DNA of 64,000 nucleotides from JADMIH01 sp036399775 (GTDB lineage Bacteria > Chloroflexota > Chloroflexia > QHBQ01 > JADMIH01): assembly GCA_036399775.1 (NCBI GenBank), contig DASWMJ010000018.1, forward strand, positions 62,001 through 126,000, read 5' to 3'. The notes under the pieces were generated by a model, which was not told the DNA's origin, did no database searches, and saw only the letters and a list, made by a program, of their open reading frames with translations. The translations under genes were made by a program, and so were the position numbers. Shown here in pieces: positions 15,991 through 24,990 of the stretch. The number at the start of each line of letters is the position of its first letter. Within the stretch, counting starts at the first letter, position 1.

Positions 15991-18030
15991 TCAGGAGGTC
16001 GGGGGCTGCGCTGGAGTTGGGTTGGTGATCGGCGAGCCCTGGTCCACAGCCCCGCTGACCGCCTGCCCCGCGCTCAATGAAGGGCCGCCCTCGCGGACGT
16101 GGGCAAGCAAGCCGCCACTGAGGAGCACCTGACGCTCGCGCTCAGAAAACCGCGCCCGCAGTTTGCAATCAACGCCAAGCTCTGTGAACCGGAGCTCGAC
16201 CTCTTCTCTCCCCTCGGCCAGCGCCTCCCGAATGTCGGGTAACTCCCATCTGTCTCCCTGGCAGGCCCGCTCGTAATCGGCATCGTCCGCGAAAGTTAGC
16301 GGCGGTATCCCCTGCGCGATCAGGTTGCGGCGGTGGATGCGCGCGAAGCTCTTGGCGATCACCGCTTTCACGCCGAGTTGTTTGGGCGCTAACGCTGCGT
16401 GCTCCCGGGAGGAGCCTTGTCCGTAATTGTGCCCGCCTACAATAAATCCCCCTCCCCATTCAGCCGCCCTGGCAGCGAAGTTCGGGTCGATGCGGCGGAA
16501 GACGAATTTGGACATGGCGGCGACGTTCGAGCGGAAGGCCATTACCTCCGCCCCGTCAGGCGAAAGCTCTCCCGTCGAAATATCGTCGCCAACCACGATC
16601 AACACGCACCCTTTGAGCTTGTCGGGAAGAGGGGTTTCGGCGGGCGGCGGCTTGATATTCGGACCTCTTGGTATGACAACTTTAGCGGCTACTTCGGGCG
16701 CAGGGGGCGCGATGATCTGCCGGTCGTTGGCTGTGGGATCGCATACCAGTGGCGGAAAGTCCGGCTCCACAGCGCCCAGGTCGCGCGGGTCGGTGATCAC
16801 TCCGCGCAGGGCGGTGGCTGCCGCGGTGGCCGGACTGCAGAGGTATACCTGGTCGTTGGTCGTACCGCTGCGCCCTGGGAAGTTTCGATTGAAGGTGCGC
16901 ACCGATACGGAACCCGACGGTGGGGCCTGCCCCATGCCAACGCACGGTCCACACGCCGGTTCCAGCATCCGCGCCCCGGAGAGCATAAGGTCGCGGTACA
17001 CCCCGGTCTGCGCGATAGTGTCCAGTATCTGGCGTGAGCCAGGCGTAACAGTCATTACCAGGTTCTCCGCCACATTGCGCCCTTTCAGAACGGCGGCGGC
17101 GATAGCCAGGTCAGCGTATCCAGAGTTCACTGACGAGCCGATGCAGACCTGGGCCGCAGGCGTGCCGGCCACTTCTCGCACCAGCACGACGTTGCCGGGG
17201 CTGGAAGGCTTCGCGATCAACGGCTCCAACTTGTCGAGATCAATCAACTCATGCTCATCGTAACCAGCCCCATCATCAGCTTTTAGCTCCAGCCAATCTC
17301 CTGGCCGGTCTTGCAGCTTGAGCCATTCCCTGGTGCGCTCGTCCGAAGGGAAGAGGCCGGTCGTTGCGCCCATTTCCACGATCATGTTACAGATGGTGGC
17401 GCGCTGGGTAACGTCGAGGGTAGCGACGCCCTCCCCGTAGAACTCGAATATCCTGCCCAGGCCGTTGCGAACGCCGCGTCGCCTGAGCAGTTCGAGGATT
17501 ATGTCTTTGGCCTGCACCCAGGGCTGCAAGCTGCCGCGTAGCTCTACACCGACTACGAGTGGCGTTTGGAACTCGAAAGGCTGGCCCGCCATGCACACCG
17601 CAACGTCAAGCCCGCCCGCCCCGATAGCGATCATTGCTAGCGCGCCCGATGTGGTGGTGTGGCTGTCAGCTCCTATCAGCACAGCGCCCGGTTTGCCGAA
17701 GCGCTCGATGTGGACCGAGTGGGAGATGCCATTGCCGGGGCGCGAGTAATGGATGCCATACCTGGCGGTGAACGCCTGTAGATAGCGGTGGTCGTCGGGG
17801 TTCTTGAAGTCGAGCTGTATCATGTTGTGGTCAACGTACTGCACAGCCAGGGGCACAGCCACCCGCGCCATACCCAGCTCCTCGAACTGCAAAGAAGCCA
17901 TCGTACCCGTGGCATCCTGAAGCAGCGTCTGATCTACTCGCAGAGCTATCTCTTTGCCCGGCGTAAGCTCGCCACCAACCAGATGGTACCTTATGATTTT
18001 CATTGTCACATTGTTACGGTTATCAGGCAT
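15991..18030 (-). CDS. Aconitate hydratase (single-chain, short type)
   Basis: 679 residues. Isomerises citrate and isocitrate with a [4Fe-4S] cluster. Visible: DSHTTTSGALAMIAIGAGGLD, VCIGSSVNSGYADL (first Cys-bearing loop), and ACGPCVGMGQAPPSGSVSVRTFNRNFPGRSG split over the second and third cluster cysteines and the substrate loop. The C-terminal swivel domain has the GDDISTGELSP strand and GGHNYGQGSSREHAAL active-site serine region. The length fits the ~650-residue aconitases, not the 900-residue AcnA. AGAGGA precedes the ATG by 8-9 nt. Last gene of the SSADH, ALS-like, SDR, aconitase run. A homoaconitase or methylcitrate role cannot be excluded, but the neighbours suggest the TCA cycle. 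Confidence 0.88.
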   Translation of the reverse strand: MPDNRNNVTMKIIRYHLVGGELTPGKEIALRVDQTLLQDATGTMASLQFEELGMARVAVPLAVQYVDHNMIQLDFKNPDDHRYLQAFTARYGIHYSRPGNGISHSVHIERFGKPGAVLIGADSHTTTSGALAMIAIGAGGLDVAVCMAGQPFEFQTPLVVGVELRGSLQPWVQAKDIILELLRRRGVRNGLGRIFEFYGEGVATLDVTQRATICNMIVEMGATTGLFPSDERTREWLKLQDRPGDWLELKADDGAGYDEHELIDLDKLEPLIAKPSSPGNVVLVREVAGTPAAQVCIGSSVNSGYADLAIAAAVLKGRNVAENLVMTVTPGSRQILDTIAQTGVYRDLMLSGARMLEPACGPCVGMGQAPPSGSVSVRTFNRNFPGRSGTTNDQVYLCSPATAAATALRGVITDPRDLGAVEPDFPPLVCDPTANDRQIIAPPAPEVAAKVVIPRGPNIKPPPAETPLPDKLKGCVLIVVGDDISTGELSPDGAEVMAFRSNVAAMSKFVFRRIDPNFAARAAEWGGGFIVGGHNYGQGSSREHAALAPKQLGVKAVIAKSFARIHRRNLIAQGIPPLTFADDADYERACQGDRWELPDIREALAEGREEVELRFTELGVDCKLRARFSERERQVLLSGGLLAHVREGGPSLSAGQAVSGAVDQGSPITNPTPAQPPTS

Positions 18031-18065
18031 ATGTTTTATCCTCTTCCTATATTATAGACCCATTG

Positions 18066-18650
18066 TCAGCACTCGGCATTGCGAGGGGTGAATTGCGCAC
18101 CTGTGATACCGCCATTCCAGGCCGAGCCGACGAAGAGCGCACAGCGGGCTGCCTCATGCATGCACTCAGCCTGGGGCTGCTCCGGAACCAGGAGGGTGTT
18201 TATCAGCACTCCTCCCCCGCTCAACTGTAGGTACGGATCGCTCGCGACAGTAGAAGTTGCCCCCTTGAAAATCACCGCTCGACCCCAGCCGCGACCCCGC
18301 ATGCTGGAAGCTAGCTCTGAGATAAGGGGTGCCGGATCGGCGGCGATTTCCTCCGGTCCGACCAGGCCACCGGCGTGCAAGAGCACATCAATCTGCGCCC
18401 ACTCTTGCTCCACATAGCGGGCCACAGCCCATGCACCCTCGGAGGTCCGCGCATCGCCCGCCACCACTAGGCCTCGCCCGCCGTCAGAGCGAATCTCGTC
18501 CACCAGCGACTTCGCCCGTTGGTAGTCGGCGCGGAAGCACACAGCGACCCAGGCTCCATGGGCGGCAAAGAGCCTGGCTACCACTCGGCCCAGCCCCTCC
18601 GTGGCCCCGATTACAAGCGCCACACGTCCATTCAACCCTGTATCAATCAA
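18066..18650 (-). CDS. Atypical short-chain dehydrogenase-like protein
   Basis: 194 residues, shorter than the usual 240-260 of SDRs. The N-terminal Rossmann half is intact: ALVIGATEGLGRVVARLFA (TGxxxGxG-like, here GATEGLG), GDARTSEGAWAVARYVEQ and VLLHAGGLVGPEE (NAG motif as HAG). The catalytic YxxxK that should follow the GATST strand is absent, and the segment between it and LINTLLVPEQ is shortened by tens of residues. The end (GITGAQFTPRNAEC) resembles the SDR tail. Only 2 nt separate its ATG from the ALS-like stop, so translation is coupled. Probably not an active dehydrogenase; a binding or regulatory role is possible. Confidence 0.7.
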   Translation of the reverse strand: MIDTGLNGRVALVIGATEGLGRVVARLFAAHGAWVAVCFRADYQRAKSLVDEIRSDGGRGLVVAGDARTSEGAWAVARYVEQEWAQIDVLLHAGGLVGPEEIAADPAPLISELASSMRGRGWGRAVIFKGATSTVASDPYLQLSGGGVLINTLLVPEQPQAECMHEAARCALFVGSAWNGGITGAQFTPRNAEC

Positions 18651-18652
18651 AG

Positions 18653-20374
18653 CTACTCACCCGCCGGAGAACCCAGTCTCATGTTCTCGGTATGATCTAT
18701 AGGCACCTCGATGAGCGTAGGCACGTCCATGTCCAATGCCCTGTGCAGTATCGGCCCGAAATCGTCAGGCCCCTCAACGCGCCAGGCAGGTAGTCCAAAA
18801 GAGTTGGCGTACTGCACCAGGTCGGGATTGGTAAATTCCACACCAAACGTGCGCCCGAAGCGGCGCTGCTGGTTCAGTTCGATTACGCCGTAGCGCTCGT
18901 CGGTCCACACAACGTTGACGTATGCCACTCCGAGGCGGCGCGCAGTCTCAAGCTCCTGTGAGTTCATCAGGAAGCCGCCGTCCCCGCTAACGGCAACTAC
19001 CTTGCGCTCAGGTAAGGCCAGCCTGGCAGCCAGTCCGCCAGGCACAGCGATCCCCATGGTCGCGAAACCATTGGAGATTATGACCGTGTTAGGTTTACCG
19101 GTCGGATAATGAAGCGCCAGCCACACCTTGTGCGCTCCCACATCGCTCACCAGGATGTCCTCGTCAGAGAGCGCCTGCCGCATCTCCCAGATGACCCGCT
19201 GCGGCTTCACCGGCATACTGTCGTCGTTTGCGTACTCTCGCAGGCCGGGCATAGAGGCTTTTTCGTCTCGCTCCCCTTGCTCGACTCCCCTTCCCACCCC
19301 CTCCCACCATGAGTGCTTGCGGGCCATGCATAACCTGGCTATAGCATGTAGAGCATCGCCAATCTCGCCAACGACCTCCAGGGCAGGCAGGTAATGTCCG
19401 TCTATCTCAGCGGGCGTGCTGTCAATGTGTACGATCTCTTTATCGCGGTTCGGGTTCCACAGGGCAGGCGACCACTCCACCAGATCATAGCCTACGGTCA
19501 TTATCAGGTCCGCGTCCACAAGTTGGGGCATCGCTGCGAGGTCCGCGCCAGGGCGCTGCAAGCCGACCGCGCCGAGAGCAAGTGGGTCACGGTAATCGAT
19601 GCAGCCCTTGCTCATGAAAGTATGGGTTACGGGCAGCTTCAACCTGCGAACCAGGTCAGTAAGAGCGTCCGCCGCCCCGTGCCCGGCGGCCTGCCTGCGA
19701 ATTACTCCATTACCGGCCAGTATGAGGGGACGCTTCGCCTGGCAAAGCAGTTCGACGGCTTTCTCCAGGACTTCGGGCTTGGCCTGGGGGTAGGTTGTGC
19801 GGCGCACGGGCATCGGCTTCACACCCTGCGGCACGGGCATGGCGGCCACATCTTCGGGGAGTTCCAGGTGGGTAGCGCCCGGCCTCTCCAACCGCGCCAG
19901 CCGGAAGGCCTTACGCACCATCTCCGGTACGCTTTCGGGCCGCTCAATACGGGCGTTCCACCTGGTGACAGGCTGGAGCATCTGTACAACGTCTATGTAC
20001 TGGTGCGACTCTTTGTGAACGCGCTCAAGCCCCGCCTGACCGGTGATCGCCACAAGTGGGGCGAAGTCCAGATTGGCATCAGCGATGCCCGTGATGAGGT
20101 TGGTAGCGCCGGGGCCGAGGGTAGCCAGGCACACCCCAGGGTAGGTGCTGAGGCGGCCATAAACATCGGCCATGAACGCCGCGCCCTGCTCGTGGCGAGT
20201 GGTAACGAACTGAATGGCCTCGCTGCGCGACAAAGCGTCGAGCAGGTCGAGAATCTCCTCACCCGGCACCCCGAATATGTATTTTACCCCTTCGTTCTCG
20301 AGGCAACGCACCAGTAATTCGGCTGTATTACCGCCCTGTGTTGAGGTTGTTCTCGATATATCGCTGCTGCTCAT
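18653..20374 (-). CDS. Thiamine-diphosphate enzyme, acetolactate synthase-like; possibly 2-oxoglutarate decarboxylase
   Basis: 573 residues, three-domain TPP enzyme. N-terminal domain: YIFGVPGEEILDLLDAL (catalytic Glu), RHEQGAAFMADVYGRL, ATLGPGATNLITGIADANLD, VAITGQ. Central domain after about 200 (LILAGNGVIRR). C-terminal TPP motif GDGGFLMNSQELETARRLGV through ELNQQ. The annotation by homology is acetolactate synthase large subunit. No small regulatory subunit or other branched-chain genes are near. Instead SSADH lies directly upstream and aconitase downstream, the pairing seen in Synechococcus sp. PCC 7002, where the ALS-like protein decarboxylates 2-oxoglutarate. That reassignment is inference. 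The start ATG 20374 is followed by a Ser/Thr-rich leader of about 17 residues. Confidence 0.8.
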   Translation of the reverse strand: MSSSDISRTTSTQGGNTAELLVRCLENEGVKYIFGVPGEEILDLLDALSRSEAIQFVTTRHEQGAAFMADVYGRLSTYPGVCLATLGPGATNLITGIADANLDFAPLVAITGQAGLERVHKESHQYIDVVQMLQPVTRWNARIERPESVPEMVRKAFRLARLERPGATHLELPEDVAAMPVPQGVKPMPVRRTTYPQAKPEVLEKAVELLCQAKRPLILAGNGVIRRQAAGHGAADALTDLVRRLKLPVTHTFMSKGCIDYRDPLALGAVGLQRPGADLAAMPQLVDADLIMTVGYDLVEWSPALWNPNRDKEIVHIDSTPAEIDGHYLPALEVVGEIGDALHAIARLCMARKHSWWEGVGRGVEQGERDEKASMPGLREYANDDSMPVKPQRVIWEMRQALSDEDILVSDVGAHKVWLALHYPTGKPNTVIISNGFATMGIAVPGGLAARLALPERKVVAVSGDGGFLMNSQELETARRLGVAYVNVVWTDERYGVIELNQQRRFGRTFGVEFTNPDLVQYANSFGLPAWRVEGPDDFGPILHRALDMDVPTLIEVPIDHTENMRLGSPAGE

Positions 20375-20418
20375 TTGCTACCGTTCCATAACGGGTAACA
20401 ATTCTCTGCGCCTGCCCT

Positions 20419-21819
20419 CTACTCAGCCTGGGGAGTTGGCGGATGCGCTCCCTGGGCTGGCCCTATCCACACCGTCTGCACGTTCACGAATTCACGTATG
20501 CCGAACTCGGAAAGCTCACGTCCGTAGCCGCTCTGCTTCACCCCGCCGAACGGGAGGCGTGGGTCGGAAGCCACCATGCCGTTGATGAAGACCGATCCCG
20601 CTTCAATACGCCGTGCGAGATTGCGCGCGGCCTCTATATCGCGGGTCCAGAGGTTAGCGCCAAGCCCGAAGGGTGTATTATTGGCGACCTCTACAGCCTC
20701 TTCAGCATCTTTTACACGGATGACCGCCGCTACCGGACCAAAAGTCTCTTCAGCCAGTACAGGCATTTGTGCGGAGACGTTGGTGAGCACCGTGGGCGCA
20801 TAGAAGTATCCCCGGCCCTCCATGCGCTCACCACCCGCCAGCACCTTTGCTCCCTGCTGCACAGATTTCCGCACCTGCTCATCAAGGGCGTCGCGCAGAT
20901 CGCTCCTGGCCATCGGGCCAATGCCGGTATCGCGGTCGAGCGGGTCGCCCACCTTCAACTTAGAGACTTCCTCTGCGAATAGCTGCTCAAATTCCTCGGC
21001 TACATCTCGCGCGACGATGAAGCGTTTGGCGGCAATACAGCTCTGGCCCGCATTCTGGAAGCGCGAGCGCACTGCCACCGCAGCAGACGCATATAAATCA
21101 GCATCGGCAAGCACGATAAAGGGGTCGGAGCCGCCCAACTCCAGCACGGTCTTCTTGAGGGCGCTCCCGCTCATGCCAGCCACCTGCGCCCCGGTCGCGG
21201 AGCTGCCGGTCAGCGAGACCGCTTTGACATGGGGATGCTTGATGATGCGCTCCACCGCTTCTCCTCTTACCAGCAAGCTGCGGAATGTACCTTCCGGCAG
21301 TCCTCCCTCCCGAAAGACCTCCTCGATAGCGAGCGAACACTGGGGCACGTTGGAGGCATGTTTGAGGAGGGCGGTGTTACCAGCCATGAGGGCAGGGGCG
21401 GCAAAGCGAAAGACCTGCCAGAAAGGGAAATTCCAGGGCATGATCGCCAGGACGACCCCAAGCGGCTCGAAGGCCACATAGCTCAGGGCGGCATTAGTCT
21501 GCACGCGCTCCTCGGACAGGAAGCGCTCGGCGTTATCGGCATAGAAGTCGCATGTCAGGGCGCACTTCTCGATCTCGGCCTCCGCCTCCACGATCGGCTT
21601 GCCCATCTCAAGGGTGATCAGACGGGCGAAGCGGAGCTTGTGCTCACGCAGGAACTTCGCCACACGGCGCATGAGTTGACCCCTTTCGCCGACTGGCGTT
21701 CGGGACCAATCGCCCCACGCCTGGTGGGCCGTGGCGATTGCACCTTCTATATCTTCAGGAGTTAGCTCGTCAAAGGTGGCGAGCACCTCTTCAGTAGTGG
21801 GGTTTACCGACTCGATCAT
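20419..21819 (-). CDS. NAD(P)-dependent succinate-semialdehyde dehydrogenase-type aldehyde dehydrogenase
   Basis: 466 residues. Aldehyde dehydrogenase fold complete: IMPWNFPFWQ, the coenzyme-loop SLTGSSATGAQVAG, catalytic Glu in LELGGSDPFIV, catalytic Cys in FQNAGQSCIAAKRFIV, EETFGPVAAVIRV and LPFGGVKQSGYGREL near the end. The length and PWNFPFWQ with NPTTEEV start fit the GabD2/SSADH group. AGGAGACG precedes the ATG. First gene of the operon with the ALS-like enzyme (44 bp gap). Expected reaction: succinate semialdehyde to succinate. Broad-substrate aldehyde dehydrogenases look similar, so the substrate rests on context. Confidence 0.88.
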   Translation of the reverse strand: MIESVNPTTEEVLATFDELTPEDIEGAIATAHQAWGDWSRTPVGERGQLMRRVAKFLREHKLRFARLITLEMGKPIVEAEAEIEKCALTCDFYADNAERFLSEERVQTNAALSYVAFEPLGVVLAIMPWNFPFWQVFRFAAPALMAGNTALLKHASNVPQCSLAIEEVFREGGLPEGTFRSLLVRGEAVERIIKHPHVKAVSLTGSSATGAQVAGMSGSALKKTVLELGGSDPFIVLADADLYASAAVAVRSRFQNAGQSCIAAKRFIVARDVAEEFEQLFAEEVSKLKVGDPLDRDTGIGPMARSDLRDALDEQVRKSVQQGAKVLAGGERMEGRGYFYAPTVLTNVSAQMPVLAEETFGPVAAVIRVKDAEEAVEVANNTPFGLGANLWTRDIEAARNLARRIEAGSVFINGMVASDPRLPFGGVKQSGYGRELSEFGIREFVNVQTVWIGPAQGAHPPTPQAE

Positions 21820-22440
21820 CGTCTCCTCCAGGTTTTCGTGCAGTTGAGCGCAGCAAAGGGCAAGCGCGCTCGCCCACCGGTCGAACGACGAGTTCCATCT
21901 CGCTGCTGCTGGCTATCCTACCTGCCAGCGCTTCACTCCGCCCTTCCCGCTGCCCTACTGCTTCCGTTGGCACGAGTGATTCCGGTTGCGCTGCTTCATC
22001 CACCACACTCATCTCCACGTTGCCAATGGGCAGCCTTAGACTACCTGCTACCCGGACCCAGTCCCTGGCCTGGTACCACGGAGGGGGCAGCCGGGGGGTT
22101 CCCGTTTTTCGCTCGGTCCGTGCTGCTCGTGCATCACGCGTTGGGCTGAGCATGAACTCTATTGTGTTCCCGTCTGAGTCCACAGCCCTGTAGAGGTACA
22201 TCCCCTGGCCCTTCACTTTGATATAAGTCTCATCTACTCGCCAGGAGGAGTTGGTGTGTCAACCCTTCAGCTTCGCACGACACCGTCGTTCCAGAATAGG
22301 GGCATAATGTTGGACCCACCTGTAGATGGTGGTGCCGGTCGATGACCTCTACTCTATCAGACCGTTTCAGTTGTTGCAACAGAACCGGAGTGCGCCCCCG
22401 CGCCCGTAGCACTGTGTTTACAATCACCATCTGCCGCCAG
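21820..22440 (-). pseudogene. Decayed IS6-family transposase remnant
   Basis: On the minus strand a clear IS6-type core survives in pieces. At about 22332-22258 it reads TTIYRWVQHYAPILERRC with RAKLKG, then a stop, and in the same frame NSSWRVDETYIKVKGQG, MYLYRAVDSDGNTIEF and MLSPTRD down to about 22120. Upstream (22430-22333) VEVIDR is in another frame, so at least one frameshift and one nonsense mutation are present. The first catalytic Asp (VDETY) remains. After SPTRDARAAR the similarity stops; the remaining 100 codons to 21791 look unrelated. No terminal repeats were recognised. Not functional. Confidence 0.7.
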
Positions 22441-22985
22441 GCTCTATATTCCCAACAGAAGTTGTAGGTGACGCCCGACCAGCCACATCTGTGCGCTCAA
22501 CTGGATGGTTGTGCGCGTCATTGCCCTTTCACGCCTCACCAAAAGCACCAACGTTGCGCTGAAAGTAGCATTGAGCCGCGCAATATAGGCGGTGTTGATG
22601 TCCTGATGTCCGAGCCTGTGCCGCTACGCCACAGCACCCCTTTGATTGCAGCGTGGGTGGCCAGCACCACCCGATGATGCCCATGAGTAAGAGATAGTGC
22701 TCGATCACCTGTCCCAACAACAATCCGAGGGGAACATCCAGGAGGGGTTGCCCGCTCTACCGATGCGCACGGGCACCAGGACGCCCGTCGCACAACTTTG
22801 ACATGGTGCGAGAAGCCATCCACTCATACGAGCTATACCGAACTGAGACACCAGCCACATAGGCAAGCTGCCCCTTCTCATATGCCCCCGCAACTCCCAG
22901 GTCAAGCTATCGAGTCGCTTCACTGACCCCATCCAGCCACAAAATGCAAATTCGTATTGTCCGCCCTGGCATGCCCTGTTCATTC
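22440..22985 (-). pseudogene. Second decayed transposase-like remnant
   Basis: Minus-strand frames are broken throughout. One stretch (about 22590-22530) reads INTAYIARLNATFSATLV followed by LLVRRERA and, further on, QMWLVG. This pattern (NTAYxxRLNATF, Arg-rich helix, then a WxVG/YNF block) is the end of a DDE transposase domain of IS1-like type. The rest (22600-22985) shows several short open pieces in different frames and is otherwise unrecognised. Classification is tentative. Confidence 0.45.
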
Positions 22986-22991
22986 GGGTAC

Positions 22992-24980
22992 TTAATTACT
23001 ATTTAACACCTGATGAGGTCGAACTGGCTCCACCTCGTCAGGCTCCTCACGTGGAGGTGTATGCACAGCCAGTCCAAGCCAACTTCTCTCGTTATACGCC
23101 ATGAGTTGATAATGGACGCACCGGCCCAGGAAGGTGCGAAGCTCCTCCTCGCTCACGCCCTCGCGTTGCACATCGGGAAGCTCAATCAGGTTACGCATGG
23201 TCTGCGCCCGATCACAGGCAAGGTACGCAGATGCCTTCCAGCCGCGCAGCACGGCCCGGCGCGGCTCTGCTGCTAGTTCGCGGCGTGTGTCCAGAATGCA
23301 GAGCGTACCGTCCGGCTCCCGGCTCATTTCGAGCATCCCCCGTCCGCTATCCGCCATCCACGTCCGGGTGAGTTCGACCGCCTCATATGCATACTCAGCG
23401 TCGGTGCGACCGTCGGCGTAGTCGAAGTCGAAGTAGTACGCGATCTCCATCAGCTTTTTATTCTCGAATGGATAGAGATAGGAAAAGGGCGCCATAGGAC
23501 GCACGTTTACCATCCCAAATCCTTTTGGGTCGGCATGGTAGGGACTGAAGCGATCCAGACGGATCGGACCATAGCCTATAGGTGGCTGTAGATGCCAAAT
23601 CGCTTTGATTAGAGAAATAGTGTCCACGTAATCATCTGAAGTCTCTCCAGGGAAGCCATACAGGAAGTTCCAGTAGGGTTTGACGCCGTACTCACTGCAC
23701 CACTTTAGGAGTTCAATGTTACGGAACGCGGTAGTACCTTTGCGCATCAGCTTTAGAACATGGTCACTCAAACTCTCAATCCCCGGCTGGACAAACCGGA
23801 CGCCTGCATCCCGAAGCTGACGCACATGGCCTCGGGTGAGGTTCGCTTTTACCTCCCAGAAGAATTCGATACCCAGATTTGCCTCAGCAAGCATAGGCAA
23901 CAGCGAGCGGAAGTAGCGCATATCGAGAATGTCGTCCACCATACTGAACGAAGTAACGCCGTATCGCTTGCGCAATTCCTGCACCTCGGACAGCACGCGC
24001 TCAGGGGTCTTACTGCGAAAGGCCATTGTGGCACCATTCAGCCCGCAGAACGTGCAGTGCGAACGCTCACCCCACCAACAGCCTCGGGCGGTCTCCATCA
24101 GCAATGTAGGCGCAAGACCAGAGGCCACCTGGCTCGCACGTTTCTGATCGAAGAATGGATCGAAGTCGGGCACCGGGATGCGATCAAGTTCAGCCGTTCG
24201 CACCGTAGGGGGCAATTCTGCAAGGCGTATGCGGCTGTTCGCGCTTACGCCCCGGATTCCCTGCATACCCGTTCCCTTACGCCGCGCATCCAGCACAGCC
24301 GGAAAGGAGTCGTCGGCTTCACCGGAGAATGCAAGATCAACGAAGGGGAACTGCTCCTGGAGCGCGACTCCCATTCTCTCTTCCCAATTCGCGCCGCCAA
24401 AGGCAATCGTGATTGCCGGGTATGATTTCTTCACCCGCGAGGCGAGGGCGAGTGAAGCGATGTTCTGCTGGAACACGGACGTGAAGCCGACGAGCGTGTA
24501 ATCACTCCAGTTCACAGCGCGGATGCACTCATCGAGGAACGGTTCCACCTGCTCTCGCAGCCGTATCAGGCGAGCGTAGTCGCTATCACTGAAGCGCCAG
24601 GTCCGACGAAGTACCTCGTCGGCATAGGCTGCATCGGCATAGGGCCTTCGGCCGTAGAGCGCCTCGGTGAATAGCCAATCGCCCGCGAATGCTGTGTATG
24701 GCACATCATCCGAGCAGAGCCAGAGATAGTTGTCAAGCCCGATCCGTTGGGCGAAGGTAAAGGTGAAGTAACGCGTCTCGCACGGCACTCCGTGCTCACG
24801 ACAGTGAGCCTGGAGGAGACCGAGGGAGAGCGCAGGCCGTTCAAGCGCCCCGAACGGCATACTTATCAAGAGTACGTGCTCCGCATCTACGCACTCAGAT
24901 GCGATTTGCTTACCCTTGAACACGACATCAGGCACCGCAGGCGTGAGGGGCAGGCCTACGTTGTCCCCAGCGACATGCAT
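22992..24980 (-). CDS. B12-binding radical SAM protein, RiPP C-methyltransferase type
   Basis: 662 residues from ATG 24980 (AAGGAG upstream; the longer frame to 25160 overlaps the previous gene). N-terminal SMPFGALERPALSLGLLQ, then a cobalamin-binding Rossmann domain (LVGFTSVFQQNIASLALASR, IAFGGANWEE). The radical SAM domain carries the unusual cluster motif RGCWWGERSHCTFCGLNG, with spacing C-x7-C-x2-C, and VDDILDM, WEVKANL, VQPGIESLSD and FLYGFPGETSDDY. This is the hallmark of the rSAM_ocin_1 type that C-methylates ribosomal peptides. The last 180 residues are a C-terminal domain of that group. No precursor peptide or ThiF/YcaO partner is seen. It ends the 24-kb same-strand run, only 10 bp after the propeller gene. 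Confidence 0.82.
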   Translation of the reverse strand: MHVAGDNVGLPLTPAVPDVVFKGKQIASECVDAEHVLLISMPFGALERPALSLGLLQAHCREHGVPCETRYFTFTFAQRIGLDNYLWLCSDDVPYTAFAGDWLFTEALYGRRPYADAAYADEVLRRTWRFSDSDYARLIRLREQVEPFLDECIRAVNWSDYTLVGFTSVFQQNIASLALASRVKKSYPAITIAFGGANWEERMGVALQEQFPFVDLAFSGEADDSFPAVLDARRKGTGMQGIRGVSANSRIRLAELPPTVRTAELDRIPVPDFDPFFDQKRASQVASGLAPTLLMETARGCWWGERSHCTFCGLNGATMAFRSKTPERVLSEVQELRKRYGVTSFSMVDDILDMRYFRSLLPMLAEANLGIEFFWEVKANLTRGHVRQLRDAGVRFVQPGIESLSDHVLKLMRKGTTAFRNIELLKWCSEYGVKPYWNFLYGFPGETSDDYVDTISLIKAIWHLQPPIGYGPIRLDRFSPYHADPKGFGMVNVRPMAPFSYLYPFENKKLMEIAYYFDFDYADGRTDAEYAYEAVELTRTWMADSGRGMLEMSREPDGTLCILDTRRELAAEPRRAVLRGWKASAYLACDRAQTMRNLIELPDVQREGVSEEELRTFLGRCVHYQLMAYNERSWLGLAVHTPPREEPDEVEPVRPHQVLNSN

Positions 24981-24990
24981 AGGGTTCTCC

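Noticed and set aside
18653..20374. Simple assignment as ilvB of branched-chain synthesis
   Set aside because: No ilvH, ilvC or ilvD nearby and the context is SSADH plus aconitase; kept as ALS-like with an alternative role.
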